Origin: Brachypterus glaber
Lineage: Eukaryota; Arthropoda; Insecta; Coleoptera; Kateretidae
Direction of reading: 5' to 3'
Length of the DNA stretch: 64,000 nucleotides
Assembly (NCBI GenBank): GCA_958510825.1
Contig: OY294054.1
Coordinates: 13,591,390-13,655,389 of the forward strand
The notes under the pieces are model-generated. The model was not told the DNA's origin. It ran no database searches and was given only the letters and a program-made list of their open reading frames with translations. The first letter of the stretch is position 1; each line of letters opens with the position of its first letter. Shown piece by piece: positions 1 to 10,833 of the stretch. The position numbers and the translations under genes are program-made.

Positions 1-59
1 CCAAATACAATAATAATTGCCATAATTATAAACAAAAAACGCTAAAAATAGGAGTTTTG

Positions 60-360
60 CCCTATTTTTACCCCCTTACCCCCAATTGTTTACCCCCAAA
101 ATCTAATCAGCTCTTCGGAATACGATAAGAAACAATATGCAAAAAAACCGCAAGTCGATATCTCATGTAGAAATGGAGTTAGAGAATTTACACCAGACAG
201 ACAGACAGACAGACGGACGCAAATTTTTTTTTTACTGATTTCGACTCAGAATGAAAAAGTCCAAACGTCGAGAAATGTAAAAAAAAACGTGGTCAAGGAT
301 TTTGACTTTTCGGCGAAAATTTCACTACATCGGCACTCTTAGTAGCAATAAGTGCCGATG
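60..360. repeat. Dispersed repeat A, copy 1, with (GACA)n tract
   Basis: An AT-rich unit has a short (GACA)n run followed by poly-T, a CATCGGCACTCTTAGTAG block and a GACTTTTCGGC block. A second copy at about 18690-18972 matches block by block in the same orientation, so this is a dispersed family and not unique sequence. No open frame runs through it. Its class is unknown; non-coding transposon 3' sequence is possible. Confidence 0.8.
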
Positions 361-666
361 TAAAAAGAAGATTTTTGTAAGATCAAAAGTTTTTAAATTT
401 TTTTAAATGGAAATTTTGCACAGAATAGAACTGAATGGGATGTAATTGGGTCATTTTATTAAATTTTTAATTTATAGCAACGGATTTTCTAGGATGTTTA
501 ATATTAAATTATTCTCCTTATATTCCATTTTCTATTATGTCAATAAAGAGTACGATAATAAATCACTAATATTAAAATCATGAATTGCAAAATTAGTCAT
601 AATTTTAGCCAAGAAAATACGTATAAATTATAATGCAACTACATGAATATAATGGAAGTATTATTT
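361..666. other. AT-rich stretch, nothing recognised
   Basis: Low-complexity A/T sequence with no coding frame, RNA gene or clear repeat partner elsewhere in the window. Confidence 0.6.
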
Positions 667-754
667 TAAAGGGTAGTAGTGGATGGTAACAGAACACTCC
701 TGTTAGTTTTTCACCGGGTGATTTACCTAAGGGGTGTCCGCTAGGGGGAGTTGC

Positions 755-1048
755 TTAAGGCCAGCTTACTCCAAAAAACGTAATTTTTTTCAATACATTT
801 TATTTATAGTACAAAACATGTTGAGTAATAAATTTTTTTACATATGAAAGCACATATATGAAATTACTTGAAAAAAAATTTTTTTTTTCAAAATGGCGGT
901 CCTGAAAATGGCTGCTGAAACTCATTTTTTTTCAAGTAATTTCATATATGTGCTTTCATATGTAAAAAAATTGATTACTCAACATGTTTTGTACTATAAA
1001 TAAAATGTATTGAAAAAAATTACGTTTTTTGGAGTAAGCTGGCCTTAA
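755..1048. mobile_element. TTAA-flanked hairpin element (piggyBac-type MITE)
   Basis: Two arms of about 120 bp are inverted copies with about one mismatch (AATAAAT against AATCAAT). Termini read TTAAGGCCAGCTTACTCC and its complement. A short spacer contains AAAATGGCGGTCCTG. TTAA at both ends and its position inside family B indicate insertion at a TTAA site, the target of piggyBac-like transposases. No transposase is encoded. The near-identity of the arms suggests a young element; the superfamily is inferred from the target site only. Confidence 0.75.
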
Positions 1049-1173
1049 TATGCATCTTGCTATAAAAATGCATATAACCAATTTTGTTAAGGAGAAATTT
1101 CCAACATTTTTTATTGGGTTCATTTTTTTAATATACTAATAACAATAGAGTTAATTTAAAAAAAGCCATACTT

Positions 1174-2090
1174 CACTCTAAATTTGTCCGTCAATCTTAC
1201 AGTAGTTTTAAGTGTAATAATTAAAGCAAATTTACAATGTCAGAATGTGAATTTACAATATTTATTAAATTAACCTCAATATTACTGGGTTTAGTAAAAT
1301 CTCAGCTCTTTTCCTGTCGGTACAATAATTTTGCATTAAAATTCATGCATGTGGTCCAAAGACCCAGCACTTTTACAGACAGTCCCGAAAATTACCATAA
1401 TAATAGCAGTAAAATTACTAAAATAAAAATTCACATTTTTACAGATAACTGTGAATTTACAGTACCTACTGATTTAAATTTACCACTATCTCCAAAAAAT
1501 AAAATTTCTACAGCCTTTAATAACGCGAGAAACAGGGTATGAAGTGTATGAATTTTGGTCAATTTGCCTGTATTTTATGGACGACCCCTAATTAATATAT
1601 TAAAAAATAACATAATTGGTTATATGCTTTTTTGTCGTAAGATGCATAATTAGCGAGATAGCCGCACTTACCATATTATATTTAGTAAAATCTCAGCTCT
1701 TTTCCTGTCGGTACAATAATTTTGCATTAAAATTCATGCATGTGGTCCAAAGACCCAGCACTTTTACAGACAGTCCCGAAAATTACCATAATAATAGCAG
1801 TAAAATTACTAAAATAACAATTCACATTTTTACAGATAACTGTGAATTTACAGTACCTACTGATTTAAATTTACCACTTTCTTCAAAAAATAAAATTTCT
1901 ACAGCCTTTAATAACGCGAGAGACAGGGTATGAAGTTTATGAATTTTGGTCAATTTGCCTGTATTTTATGGACGACCCCTAATTAATATATTAAAAAAAA
2001 TGATGCATTTCTCCTTAACAAAATTGGTTATATGCTTTTTTATCGTAAGATGCATAATTAGCGAGATAGCCGCACTTACCATATTCCCCA
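1174..2090 (+). repeat. CACT-type MITE module with 391-bp tandem duplication
   Basis: CACTCTAAATTTGTCCGTC opens a module also found, inverted, at 13061-13456 and 41372-41775. Here the part from TTAGTAAAATCTCAGCTC is tandemly duplicated: unit 1 at about 1291-1681 and unit 2 at 1682-2090, near-identical apart from a roughly 20-bp indel. Frames of 101 and 105 codons across the units (1237-1542, 1616-1933) share a peptide beginning MSECEFTIF, or part of it. The inverted copies also hold it, but in shortened or altered form, so it looks like repeat-borne chance coding. Confidence 0.75.
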
Positions 2091-2199
2091 TTCCTTATTC
2101 GAAGGGCTGTAGCTCCCTTAGGGCTCATTTCCGGACATATATTCCTTTGCTGGTTTTTCTGTTTTGTGATGTAGAATCATAACTTTATTTAATGCCAAA

Positions 2200-2345
2200 A
2201 GACTGCAAACACCGTGTATAATTACAAATATTTTAATAGAAAATCTGACCTCCCCATCACATAAAACAGCGTGACGTCATTTATGGTCTGCCACTTGTTT
2301 ACAAAGGGATGTCAGTTAATAATTAAATTTTGGTAATTAGTGGAT
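2200..2345. repeat. Dispersed repeat C, copy 1
   Basis: The block TTTACAAAGGGATGTCAGTT, followed by an ATTAAATTTTGGTAATTAGTGG-like run, recurs at about 3897-3962 with a few differences. No coding potential is seen, and the class is unknown. Confidence 0.5.
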
Positions 2346-2560
2346 AAGACTAGAATAAAACAAATATACAGGGTCGTTAACCTAACACAAATCACTCGTT
2401 TTTCGACGTTATTATTAAACCGTGGGGACTCTGGTTCGAATCCAGACTGAGACCTGACTTTTTTTCTAATTTTCTCTTCTGTCCGATATGCCACTAATAT
2501 TTTCTTTCGTTATTATTAAAGTTATCAAAATAAATAATAAGGTGGGTGAGCCAATTACTG

Positions 2561-3082
2561 CCATGTTCCTAATATTGCCACCCCCTTTTAAACTTGCTAG
2601 TTTGTCGTCTGTGTCATAAATGACACTGTCAGTATTTCTGTTATATCGAACAAATGCCTGTAAATATGATGTATCTCTATCTAGTTGGTAATGGCGTACA
2701 CAAAAACGCAGTTTGTGTTTCGTGCTCTTACACTATAAAAACTTGTAAAATTGTGGTGACTGTAGCAAGCCGGGTAGCATTGATTATTCCAGGGCAAAAA
2801 CGTAGTAATGTAAGCACAAAAATGCACTTTCTTGGACCATATTGTATTTTACTCCATAAAGAAACGAAAAAGTAATTTTTTAAGATCTTTGTCTAATTAG
2901 CTGTGCTTCTAATATTGCCATGCAAAGTAGTTGACAATAAAAAAATGACAAAAGCAAAAAACAACAAGGAAAGTAACAAAAAAATCAGAGAATTCTGTAT
3001 CTTGGTTCTGCCTTTTCTTCGAAGAAAATCGCCAGGCCGATATGAGATTGTAATCGACACGCACAAACTACAAGTGTGCTGA
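2561..3082 (+). other. Unclassified stretch with 45-codon ORF (2945-3082)
   Basis: An ATG at 2945 opens 45 codons ending at TGA 3080-3082. The C-terminal part reads LPFLRRKSPGRYEIVIDTHK, with less A/T-driven composition than surrounding frames. The phrase CTAATATTGCCA occurs twice upstream. No family is recognised, no splice context can be judged, and it may be a chance frame or an exon relic. Confidence 0.2.
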
Positions 3083-3469
3083 AACTTAAGTTATATACTA
3101 GCTTTTTATTTGTTTTTGAGAAAAAAAGTTTTTAACAGAAATATTAATTGTTATTTTAAATAAAATATAATAATTAAATAATTTCTATTTTTCGTAAATT
3201 GGTTAAAAATATACTTTTATTTACTTAAAAACTTTTAAAGTATTTTATTTTTTATTTTATTAATAAAATTTATTTATATTTATATATTTTTTTGTAAATT
3301 ATTTAATAAGAATCCTATTTTATTTTATTTATTTTCATCTTCACTTACATTTTTAGGATGATAACATTAAATGTAATTAAGTTTTGTGAATTGTCGAACA
3401 TGAAATTTCTTTAACTTGGATTAAAAATACTTAAAATTTATACACTGATAAAACAGTTTGTGTCAACTA
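3083..3469. other. AT-rich spacer
   Basis: Almost pure A/T with homopolymer runs. No gene, RNA or repeat boundary is seen. Confidence 0.6.
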
Positions 3470-3651
3470 AATATTTGGTTGGATATGGACAATTAAATTA
3501 TTTGGTTGTGAAATTTGATTTCTGTCAAATAAACTATCTTGTCCCCATTAATAAATTATTTTGAAGTTTAAATATTTGTTTACATGAACATATTTATTTA
3601 ACTCAAATAAAATTTGTTACTCACAACCAAATTGGCCATATCCAAATAAAA
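3470..3651. repeat. Imperfect palindrome (small foldback)
   Basis: TATTTGGTTGGATATGGACAA and TATTTGGTTGTG on the left are mirrored by CACAACCAAATTGGCCATATCC and AAATA on the right, with a central AT-rich loop. This is consistent with a decayed MITE. No clear target duplication was found. Confidence 0.55.
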
Positions 3652-4950
3652 GCAAGATAACTCAAAAACTCGAAAAGTTTTAAATCTAAAGTTTAGGCCA
3701 TTTAGACCATTTTTTCCACAAAAAAAAATACCTCAAAATTTTTTCGTTTTTTTTTTTTATTTTAACAAGCTTAAAATAAAAAAAAAATAAGTTCTTTGTT
3801 GAAAAAAATAACGGTTATTCAAAAAAAAAAAATATGCAATAAACTCTTTTTTTTAGGGGAAAGTACCTTTATTAGCAGTAGTATTCTACGTGCATATATT
3901 TACAAAGGGACGTAAGTTATTAATTAAATTTTCGTAATTAGTGGGTAATGAGGTCGGACTAAAATGAAACTGTTATATTTTGCAATAAATTTTAGGTACT
4001 CTTACCTAAAGACATTAAATTTGTAAATTTAATAAACGTCGAGGTGCTGGCTAACGAGTTTCATTGCTTTAATCTAAGCAGGCTGCTTCTATTTAAATAG
4101 ATAGGCTCATAGATAACAGCGTTACCAAAATACTAAAATACCAAAATACTAAAATAATAATATATTACCAAAACTTCACAATGCACGTACACAGGTTTTT
4201 TTTTATGGTACACACTCCATAACTTTTCAACAGTATGAGATGCAAACTTCAAAGGACATGGCACATACCTTATGGTAAATAGCCCTCGGTTAAATTGCTT
4301 CAAATTTTAGTATGTTATAGAGCATGACCTCATGAAAAAGGTCTCCATGGGCACAAAAAAATTTATGGTGCCGTTTGGCCGCTATGGTCATTTAAAGACC
4401 ATACAATCTAGATGATTATATAGGTACTTAAATCGTTGTTTATCGGTGTGTATGTGTGTTTTTATAATTTTAAATGAGTGGTTAATAGTTTAAATAATAT
4501 TTAAAGGCAAGTTAGTGTATGTGGGTATCTTTTATTTACTATTTTTGGGTGTATATGGGCAGTGTCGGTGCAACCAGGTTTAGGTAGGTGGATTTTTGAG
4601 GGGTTTTTTTAATGGATTTGTGTAGTATTTATTTTGTATGTCTTAATAGTTATGTGCATTTCTATTAATTTTATGTGGGTTTGTATGGGTGGTTTTAGGT
4701 TTGGACCAAACCAAAAATTCCAATCAATTTCATAAATACCTATAACTAAAGTTTAGGTAAACCTATGCACATCCATAAATACTAAAAATAATAATGATAA
4801 ACAACTTTTGTCAAAAAATTTTTTCTATGATAAAATGCATAGTATTCGAGATATTTAAAAGTTTCATTTTAAAACAAACACCCGGTATATTTATGTTACA
4901 TATCAAAACGTAACATTTATACTATAGACAACACACTTTTTACAACCAAG
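3652..4950. other. AT-rich sequence with minor repeats
   Basis: It holds a partial copy of dispersed repeat C (about 3897-3962) and a short tandem of an ACCAAAATACTAAA unit near 4127-4158. From 4440 to 4700 it is T/G-rich with repeated GTGGGT-like words. No gene is supported. Confidence 0.5.
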
Positions 4951-5022
4951 CTCTATGTGGAAATCGAACCCACAACTCCAGGATCCGTAATCATACGCGC
5001 TAGCCATTGCGCTGTCGGAGTC
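4951..5022 (-). pseudogene. tRNA-derived sequence, tRNA-Arg(ACG)-like
   Basis: The minus strand shows a D-arm (GCGCAATGGCTAGCGC), an anticodon-loop-like TTACGGA and a pairable T-arm (GTGGG, TTCGATT, TCCAC). The order and spacing are those of a tRNA, and the A- and B-box promoters are recognisable. The acceptor ends do not pair and the anticodon stem is broken, so it is not a working tRNA. It is either a decayed tRNA gene or the head of a SINE; its body does not match the SINE family elsewhere in this window. Confidence 0.6.
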
Positions 5023-5219
5023 GGCACGAATATATTTGTAAAAATTATTATTGAAGTAAAAAAAATAAAATATGACGCTGCAGTTATGTAATAATGTTCA
5101 TGCATCTCACGAAATGCAGCTTAAAATTTTAGAAAAAAAAACTTAAACGTAGAAGTAAAAAGACTATTATTTTTTACTGACATTAAAAAACTGTTATTTC
5201 AAACATATTGCTCAGGGAT

Positions 5220-5515
5220 CTACATGTCCGAACTTTGGTGTAATTATACACTGGAATAGTGTAATAAGGTGCGCGTGTGCTATAATAATGCGTTAAGACT
5301 CTTAAATTATTGTGGCTCTGCTGAGGAGTGACATTCTATGGCGTTCCAATCTATGGCAAACCTGTAGTAGAGTTTTAATGGGTGGACGGCAGCTCTTTTG
5401 AACTTTTGTATATTGGCTAATTATTAATTTTCTTGTAGATATTTTTTATGTTTTGTATTTTTTGTATATGGCCCTCTGGGCTGGAATAAAGGATTATTAT
5501 TATTATTTATTTCTA
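5220..5515 (+). mobile_element. Probable LINE 3' end with (ATT)n tail
   Basis: A moderately GC-richer stretch ends in GGCCCTCTGGGCTGGAATAA and AGG, then a (ATT)n run. A unique-looking 3' UTR ending in a simple trinucleotide tail is typical of 3' ends of non-LTR retrotransposons. No reverse transcriptase or other coding part is present, so the call rests on the tail alone. Confidence 0.35.
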
Positions 5516-6634
5516 AATATTTTCGTGGGACTCCTAGTCTCGATTGTCGAGAGTCTTGATTTTCGAAACAAGTAATGGGTTCATCTTGACTGGACCATTT
5601 GCTTAATAACGGTTGTAACTTAAAGTTAACAAGTTTAAATTTTTAATTATTATTTTTTTTTGTAGATTTTTTTTTCTCAAAAATTTTTTTTTTAAGAATA
5701 ACATGAAAAGTATTGTTTTGTTGTCCGCAGAATTGTTTTTATGTTTTGAAATATTCCACTAGATTTAATTTTTAATAATTGTTTTCGAAGTTTTTCTGAG
5801 GTGATGCTTTCAACAGTTTCCTTGTTTAGTTTAAAAACATTTTTCCAAAAAGTTTTTGAGGTAAAATTGTAGCAACTCTTGCGTCCTACAGTTTCAGGAA
5901 GTCAAGGTTTTATCCTGGAAAAGATTTATCTATACGGTGGATAATATAGAAAATTTATTTGACTCGAATCTCAAGATCTTTTTGTTAAACTTCGCTGGAA
6001 AATTTATTTTTTTAAGATAATATTAATTTATCAAATTCCACGACTTTAAATGCAATTATTCTTTTAACCGGACGATAAATAATGGCGTTATCAAATAAAG
6101 CCTTTTTTCTTTAGACAAAATACATATTTACAATGTTCAAACACTAACGAAATAAATCTTAAACTTCCACAACCAAATATATAGCCATTGTGTCACGTTT
6201 TTTAAAAGCTTTCGAATTATTACAAAAAAATAATATAATGTATTTATCCAAGGAACTATACAAATAACGGGTTTTCTAATAAAAATAATACAGGACCTCT
6301 AACTTTTTTACACAGAGAAATAATTACCAAAAACAGGTACGTAATATTTCAATTTGTAATCATCACCCTTATTTATTATCCTTATTTGAGGCAGTACAGA
6401 CAAACCTTAACCGCCATAAGCGATCCTCTAAAAACCTCTGTTTAAAGTTTGATTCTGAGCAACCAAAGAATGGCCTGTAGGCCTCTGGGTGGATGGACCG
6501 ACGGAGGACAAGCGCCTAAATGCAGCTCTCTGTGCAGGATTTTGTTTTGGTTTTTTTCATGGTTTGGTCTTTTTTTTTTAATGAGGGGGTCTTGGTTTTC
6601 GTTAACGTTGGTTTGGCGTCTGTTTGGTGTTCAA
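5516..6634. other. AT-rich spacer
   Basis: No supported gene. Short frames at 6449-6738 are T/G-rich chance reads at the edge of the next repeat block. Confidence 0.5.
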
Positions 6635-7385
6635 AAAGTCCAAATGAAAAATTCATTCCGTGGACCATGGTGTTGGAAGTTTTTTTCATTATTTTTAAAA
6701 AATTATGTCTTTTAGAGGTATTTTTTTATGAGAAGTAATGACCGTGTGAGGTATTTTTTGCGAGGTAGCGTCTTTTCGAGGTAATTTCCAAGCGAGGTAA
6801 TGGACTTTCAAAGTAAAATTTTTTGAGGTACAGCTTGTCAAACTTAGGACGAGACTTGAGTTTTTAAAAGTGGACACGCCCCCCTAGTGCGCATTGGACA
6901 GCGGCTAAATTCATCAGTTGTTAGAGGTGAGCGTATCGCCTAACTATCTTCCTCCGAATACTTTTTCTTACATTTCCACGTCTCATCCTAAGTTTGTAGA
7001 GCTATAACGGTGTTCGAGGTAATTTTTTTCTAGGTAAAAATTTTCGAGGTAAAAAATTTCGAAGTATTTTTTTTCGATTTTTTATCTGTTTTGACCTTAA
7101 AACTGATACATACATTAAAATCAGGAATGATTTTCCAAAACTTAATTATTTCGTGGATGATGGTGTTATTTTGGATTGATTGACAGTTCTTTTTATTGTT
7201 TTTAAAAAATTATGCCTTTTAGAGGTAATTTTTTATGGGAGGTAATGCCGTGAGAGGTATTTTTTTGCGAGGTAGTGTCCTTTCGAGGTAATTTCCATGC
7301 GAGGTAATAGGCTTTCGAGGTAAAATTTTTCAAGGTAACGGTGTTCGAGGTATTTTTTTACGAGGTAAAAATTGTCGAGGTAAAG
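6635..7385. repeat. Duplicated module with periodic GAGGTA motifs
   Basis: Sequence around 6640-6830 (GTGGA..ATGGTGTT, then TTTTTAAAAAATTATG, then TTTTAGAGGTA) is repeated at 7150-7330. Both copies carry a run of (C/A/T)GAGGTA(A/T) words spaced about 13-17 bp apart, roughly 7 in the first, a few more after the inserted MITE, and about 10 in the second. Because of the near-15-bp spacing, the minus-strand frame at 7233-7526 shows repeating YL dipeptides, which is a by-product of the repeat and not evidence of a protein. Confidence 0.65.
6831..7004. mobile_element. 174-bp MITE with TA duplication (Tc1/mariner type)
   Basis: Terminal inverted repeats read CAGCTTGTCAAACTTAGGA and, from the other end, TAGCTCTACAAACTTAGGA. 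TA flanks both ends (6829-6830, 7005-7006). The paralogous module at about 7316-7345 has the uninterrupted site (AAGGTAACGGTG), giving an empty site inside the same window. There is no coding sequence. TA duplications point to mobilisation by a Tc1/mariner-type transposase. Confidence 0.8.
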
Positions 7386-7638
7386 ACCCTTTATTCGTTT
7401 TGATTTTGAAATGGATACATACACTAAAATCTGGAAAACTTTTTTTTTCGCCATAAAAATACTTTCTTCTCTCTGAGGTCGCATAAAAGTAAAAATCTTT
7501 TCATGCATAAAAAAAATATTGATCAATTAATGATAGCAAAATATTTTTGAAAATTACCATAATTTTTAAATAATTACACTAGTAATAAATCCTACGAATA
7601 TATAGGAATAGCATGAAATGCAAATATTCGAATATATA

Positions 7639-8257
7639 CACGGTGGTTCCAAATTAACATTTAGTTCGACTTCAATAGAATTCAATTTTTGTTCAAAAAA
7701 TTAACTGTTTATTGCTTGAGATTATTTTAAGAATAAATCTGTGCGTTCTTGAGAAAAATAATTTTCATTCACTGCTGATAATAATTTTTAGGGGCGTATA
7801 TGCTCATGACGGTAAAAACCGGCATGACGCATCACATGTACTAGTTTCATTATAAAACTTTTATAAGACGCGATATTAAAGCACGCGTCCAGATTTAAAA
7901 ATTGACACGCGAAGCGAGGAGTTTTTTAAGAAACAAGTGGTTTAATGAAACTATTCTCCGTGCCTAAAATGGATGCAGTGACTCATACCTAAAACATATG
8001 CTGCTCTCGTATAAGGGATTCCCCTCAGACGGAGTTACGCGAACCACACCTGAATTGGTATGATCCTCGCTTTTCAGCACACTTTCGCAAATGGGACTGC
8101 AGTCTATTTCAGACAGTAAGGCTAATATAATAATTTGTAAAAAAAAAATATTAAATTATTTAAAATCCGAATAAAAAAAGTGTGATAATAAATAATTAAG
8201 TTTTGGAAAAAAAGTTAATTTTGAACTCGCTCTAAATGTTGATTTCAAACCACCGTG
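7639..8257. mobile_element. 619-bp TIR element, CACGGTGG ends, TA duplication
   Basis: The left end is CACGGTGGTTCCAAATTAAC and the right end is its diverged complement; the inverted match runs about 27 bp, to ACATTTAG. TA stands at 7637-7638 and 8258-8259. Internally there are smaller inverted pieces (ACTAGTTTCATTA against TAATGAAACTA) and a GC-richer core. No transposase frame survives, so it is a non-autonomous element. Confidence 0.75.
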
Positions 8258-9203
8258 TACAGGAAAAAAACCAAAAAAAATGGAATTAAATTAGTAATAT
8301 AACAATTTTAGCAAAAACTAAAACTCATAAATTTTAAAATAATGTTAAACTGTTTTAAATTTAATCGCTTACAACAAATGCATAACAACGGCTTACACAC
8401 ATTGTTGATTTAAACTTTTTTTTCGTAAAACAAAATGCGAAACTTGAAACTATTGAAATATGTACATGATATTGAAAACAGGCAATTTATAAAATATTTA
8501 AAATAACAACATACCACGAAAGAAAAAAAAATTTTTAGAAGAGACAACACTTCCGGTAAAACCGAAAGTAGCAAAATGTCGTTTTATATGTCAAAAGTTG
8601 AGGTTCCTTAAGTCCATTATAGGTACCAAATTTCAAAATTTTATCTTTACAAATACAGAAGTTAAGGGGGGTGTACACTGGATCTGTGTCACCCGGTATA
8701 TAGTTTATAGTTTATTTCTTGCAAAATATTACATAAGCATGGAGAGACCCAAATAAGCTTTTGGCTTGTGCTAGGGGCTCTCCATTAATTTTGAAAAAAA
8801 ATATACATTCAAAAATTGAAGTTTCATATTTTTTACATAACATTTTTAATTCCATCTATAAATATAGTTTTTGTTATTTTCACTAGCACTGACAACAAGA
8901 TCTATTGAAAAGTAACTATAGTAAGAAAAAGTTGCTACGGTTATGTATCTTTCTTATTTCTAGTTACTTTTTTCTACATTCAGCTAACACTAATTTAAAA
9001 ATATTTTTAAGTAAAAGCTTATAATAAATTAGGTATATTTATTGGTTTTAAATAAATTATGATTACTATTTAAATATATCCAACGATGGAAAATATTGTT
9101 TACTTCGTAAAATTAAATGAATAAATAACGAGAACACTTTATTAGACTTTGAGCACGCGCGCCCTGAAAAAATTACGTAAACGGTCGCACATATCTAAAG
9201 AGC
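8258..9203. other. AT-rich spacer with possible retroelement tail
   Basis: Around 8690-8800 a GAGAGACCCAAATAAGC..GCTCTCC stretch has a short inverted pair and unlike-background composition; it may be the 3' end of a retroelement but has no defining motif. The rest is A/T-rich with nothing recognised. Confidence 0.4.
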
Positions 9204-9424
9204 ACATTACATGTTTGTTAAACTTCGTACTATTCCACCTAATAAAGCATTTCCTAATTCTAGGACTTTTTGTGGGCTAGCAGTAGAGGGAACCACTGGA
9301 TTTAACTGCCTTTTAGCAGTTTTTAAAAGGATGTCTCTGATTTACCTGTCGCCTTTGCCAAATTTTAATTATTTATTAACTGAAAAAGGCTATCGGCGCG
9401 TTGTGAATCAAACTCACTCTAGCT
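9204..9424 (-). mobile_element. SINE copy 1 (tRNA-derived family)
   Basis: Read on the minus strand, a degraded tRNA head (GAGTTTGATTCAC B box) is followed by CCTTTTTCAGTTAATA, a GGCGACAGG region, GTTCCCTCTACTGCTAGCCC and AAGTTTAACAAACATGTAAT. It is the most diverged of the five copies and has lost the 5' part of the tRNA head. Confidence 0.75.
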
Positions 9425-9533
9425 GAATTAAGGTCTAAGAAGGTCTAATATCATAATTATTATAATAATTATAATAAATCATACGCCTTAATCTGTTCGG
9501 CTAGTTTGCTTATATTATTTGTATATGAAACAT

Positions 9534-10448
9534 TTACACAGGCCTACAAATATTTTTTTTAACCCTTACACGTCAGGATTTTGACATAACCTCAAAAAAC
9601 ACTAGAAAAACTACTGAAACGGCTCAAATCATCTACTCCATACCACATTCACCCCCTTCCTCCAAATTCGTAATTTCGTAACCCCATAATCCCCTAACCT
9701 CGGAATACCATTACTCCATAACCTCAAAACCCCGTAACCTCATTAAGTAGAAAAATCTGGTTCGGGAAAACAGAACAATTAAGTGATTTTTTTTTCTCAA
9801 GAACATAGTTATGAATAAGTAAATGTATAACCCTAAAATCCCATCACACCTCCTAACCCCTTCACTAGGTAACCCCATATATTATAACCTCTTAACCCCA
9901 TAATCCTATTCTGTGGAGAAGTCCGGTTCTCGAAATCATAAGAGCTTTGTGAGTGAAGTCATGAATCAAGGTCAACTTCATTATTTTTTTAACCGAACTT
10001 CTTCACAGAATAGGAAAACGGGATTAAGGGAAAAAGTCCAAATGGAATTACGAAGTGAAGGGATTGTTAGGGGATTTTGGGGTTATAGAGTTACTTACCT
10101 ATGACTATGTTCCACATAAAAAACTGAAGAATTTGTTCTGTTTTCTCAAACTAGATTTTTCTATGATACTTAATGATACGGGGTTTTGAGGTCGTGCGGC
10201 TATGGCATTATGAGGTTAGGGGATTATGGGGTTCTGGGATTATAGAATTAGTAATTTGAGGACGGGAGGGTAACAGTGGTATGGCATAGATAAATTTAGC
10301 AGTTTCAGTAGTTGTTCGGGTATTTTTTGAGGTTATTTCAAAATCCTGACGGGTAAAACGGATTCAGTTTCAGCGGGAAAAAATACATAGGAATATCATA
10401 TTGGAATCCAAGACTCAGAAAAATATTTTTTTTTGTGGGCCTGTGTAA
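9534..10448. mobile_element. 0.9-kb palindromic element with TAACCCC-like repeats
   Basis: Ends read TTACACAGGCCTAC and, inverted, TTACACAGGCCCAC. The arms, about 9534-9930 and 9990-10448, mirror each other, including AGGATTTTGA..AACCTCAAAAAA and a central hairpin (ATTCTGTGGAGAAGT against ACTTCTTCACAGAAT). Both arms are built from degenerate ATAACCCC / TAACCTC words spaced irregularly. No transposase is present. The 63-codon frame at 9913-10104 spans the hairpin tip and is not considered real. Confidence 0.7.
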
Positions 10449-10786
10449 TTAAGTAAAATAAAGAGTTAAGAAATGCAGAAAACTAGACTGTTTGCGCTAG
10501 ATAAAAAGATAGCCACAAGCGTGCATTCCTTACTGTTTAATTTTAAAAGATAAATTACAATATCCAAAACCACCGTATAAGATATATACGCGCGTCTGCT
10601 GGAAGGTTAATTATGTATTTATGCTATTTAGGAAATTTATATTATCCAGTTTAATAAAATAAAGTTTTGTTTAAAAATATTTTAATATTTATTATTCATT
10701 TATATATTAATTTATCATTATTAAATTCTGTCCTGGTTTCGATTACGTAGAAAAAATTTTATCGGATGAATTAATATGTAATTATA
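10449..10786. other. AT-rich spacer
   Basis: No gene or repeat boundary recognised. Confidence 0.5.
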
Positions 10787-10833
10787 TACCAAGGTAGAAA
10801 ATACATTTTATATAGCTGAGCGGATTATATACC

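Larger units (their letters stand above)
667..2182. repeat. Composite nested repeat (family B)
   Basis: The left edge (GTGGATGGTAACAGAACACT onward) recurs at 33588-33800, where the sequence runs on without the insertions seen here. In this copy GCATATAACCAATTTTG near 1068 is mirrored by CAAAATTGGTTATATGC near 2018, so the unit is a foldback. It has taken in a TTAA hairpin (755-1048) and a tandemly duplicated CACT-type MITE module (1174-2090). The right edge, 2096-2182, resembles the TAGCTCCCTTAGGGC family found at 32.9, 50.3 and 62.2 kb. Confidence 0.7.

Noticed and set aside
192..216. CRISPR-like or regulatory repeat
   Set aside because: It is a (GACA)n microsatellite within a dispersed eukaryotic repeat; there are no repeat-spacer units anywhere in the window.
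1237..1933. Shared protein beginning MSECEFTIF in several copies
   Set aside because: The frame is tied to a dispersed MITE module and is altered or shortened in the inverted copies at 13 and 41 kb, so conservation reflects the DNA repeat, not a protein.
2410..2455. T-arm-like sequence (TCTGGTTCGAATCCAGA) suggesting a tRNA gene
   Set aside because: The T-arm pairs perfectly, but no acceptor partner, D-arm or A box is found within 75 bases upstream, so no tRNA is supported.
7233..7526. 97-codon minus-strand ORF with periodic YL residues
   Set aside because: Periodicity follows from the GAGGTA spacing; the frame has no start context or homologous domain.
9600..10300. Telomeric repeat array
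   Set aside because: The words are TAACCCC/TAACCTC with irregular spacing and lie in both arms of a palindrome; they are not the insect TTAGG array.
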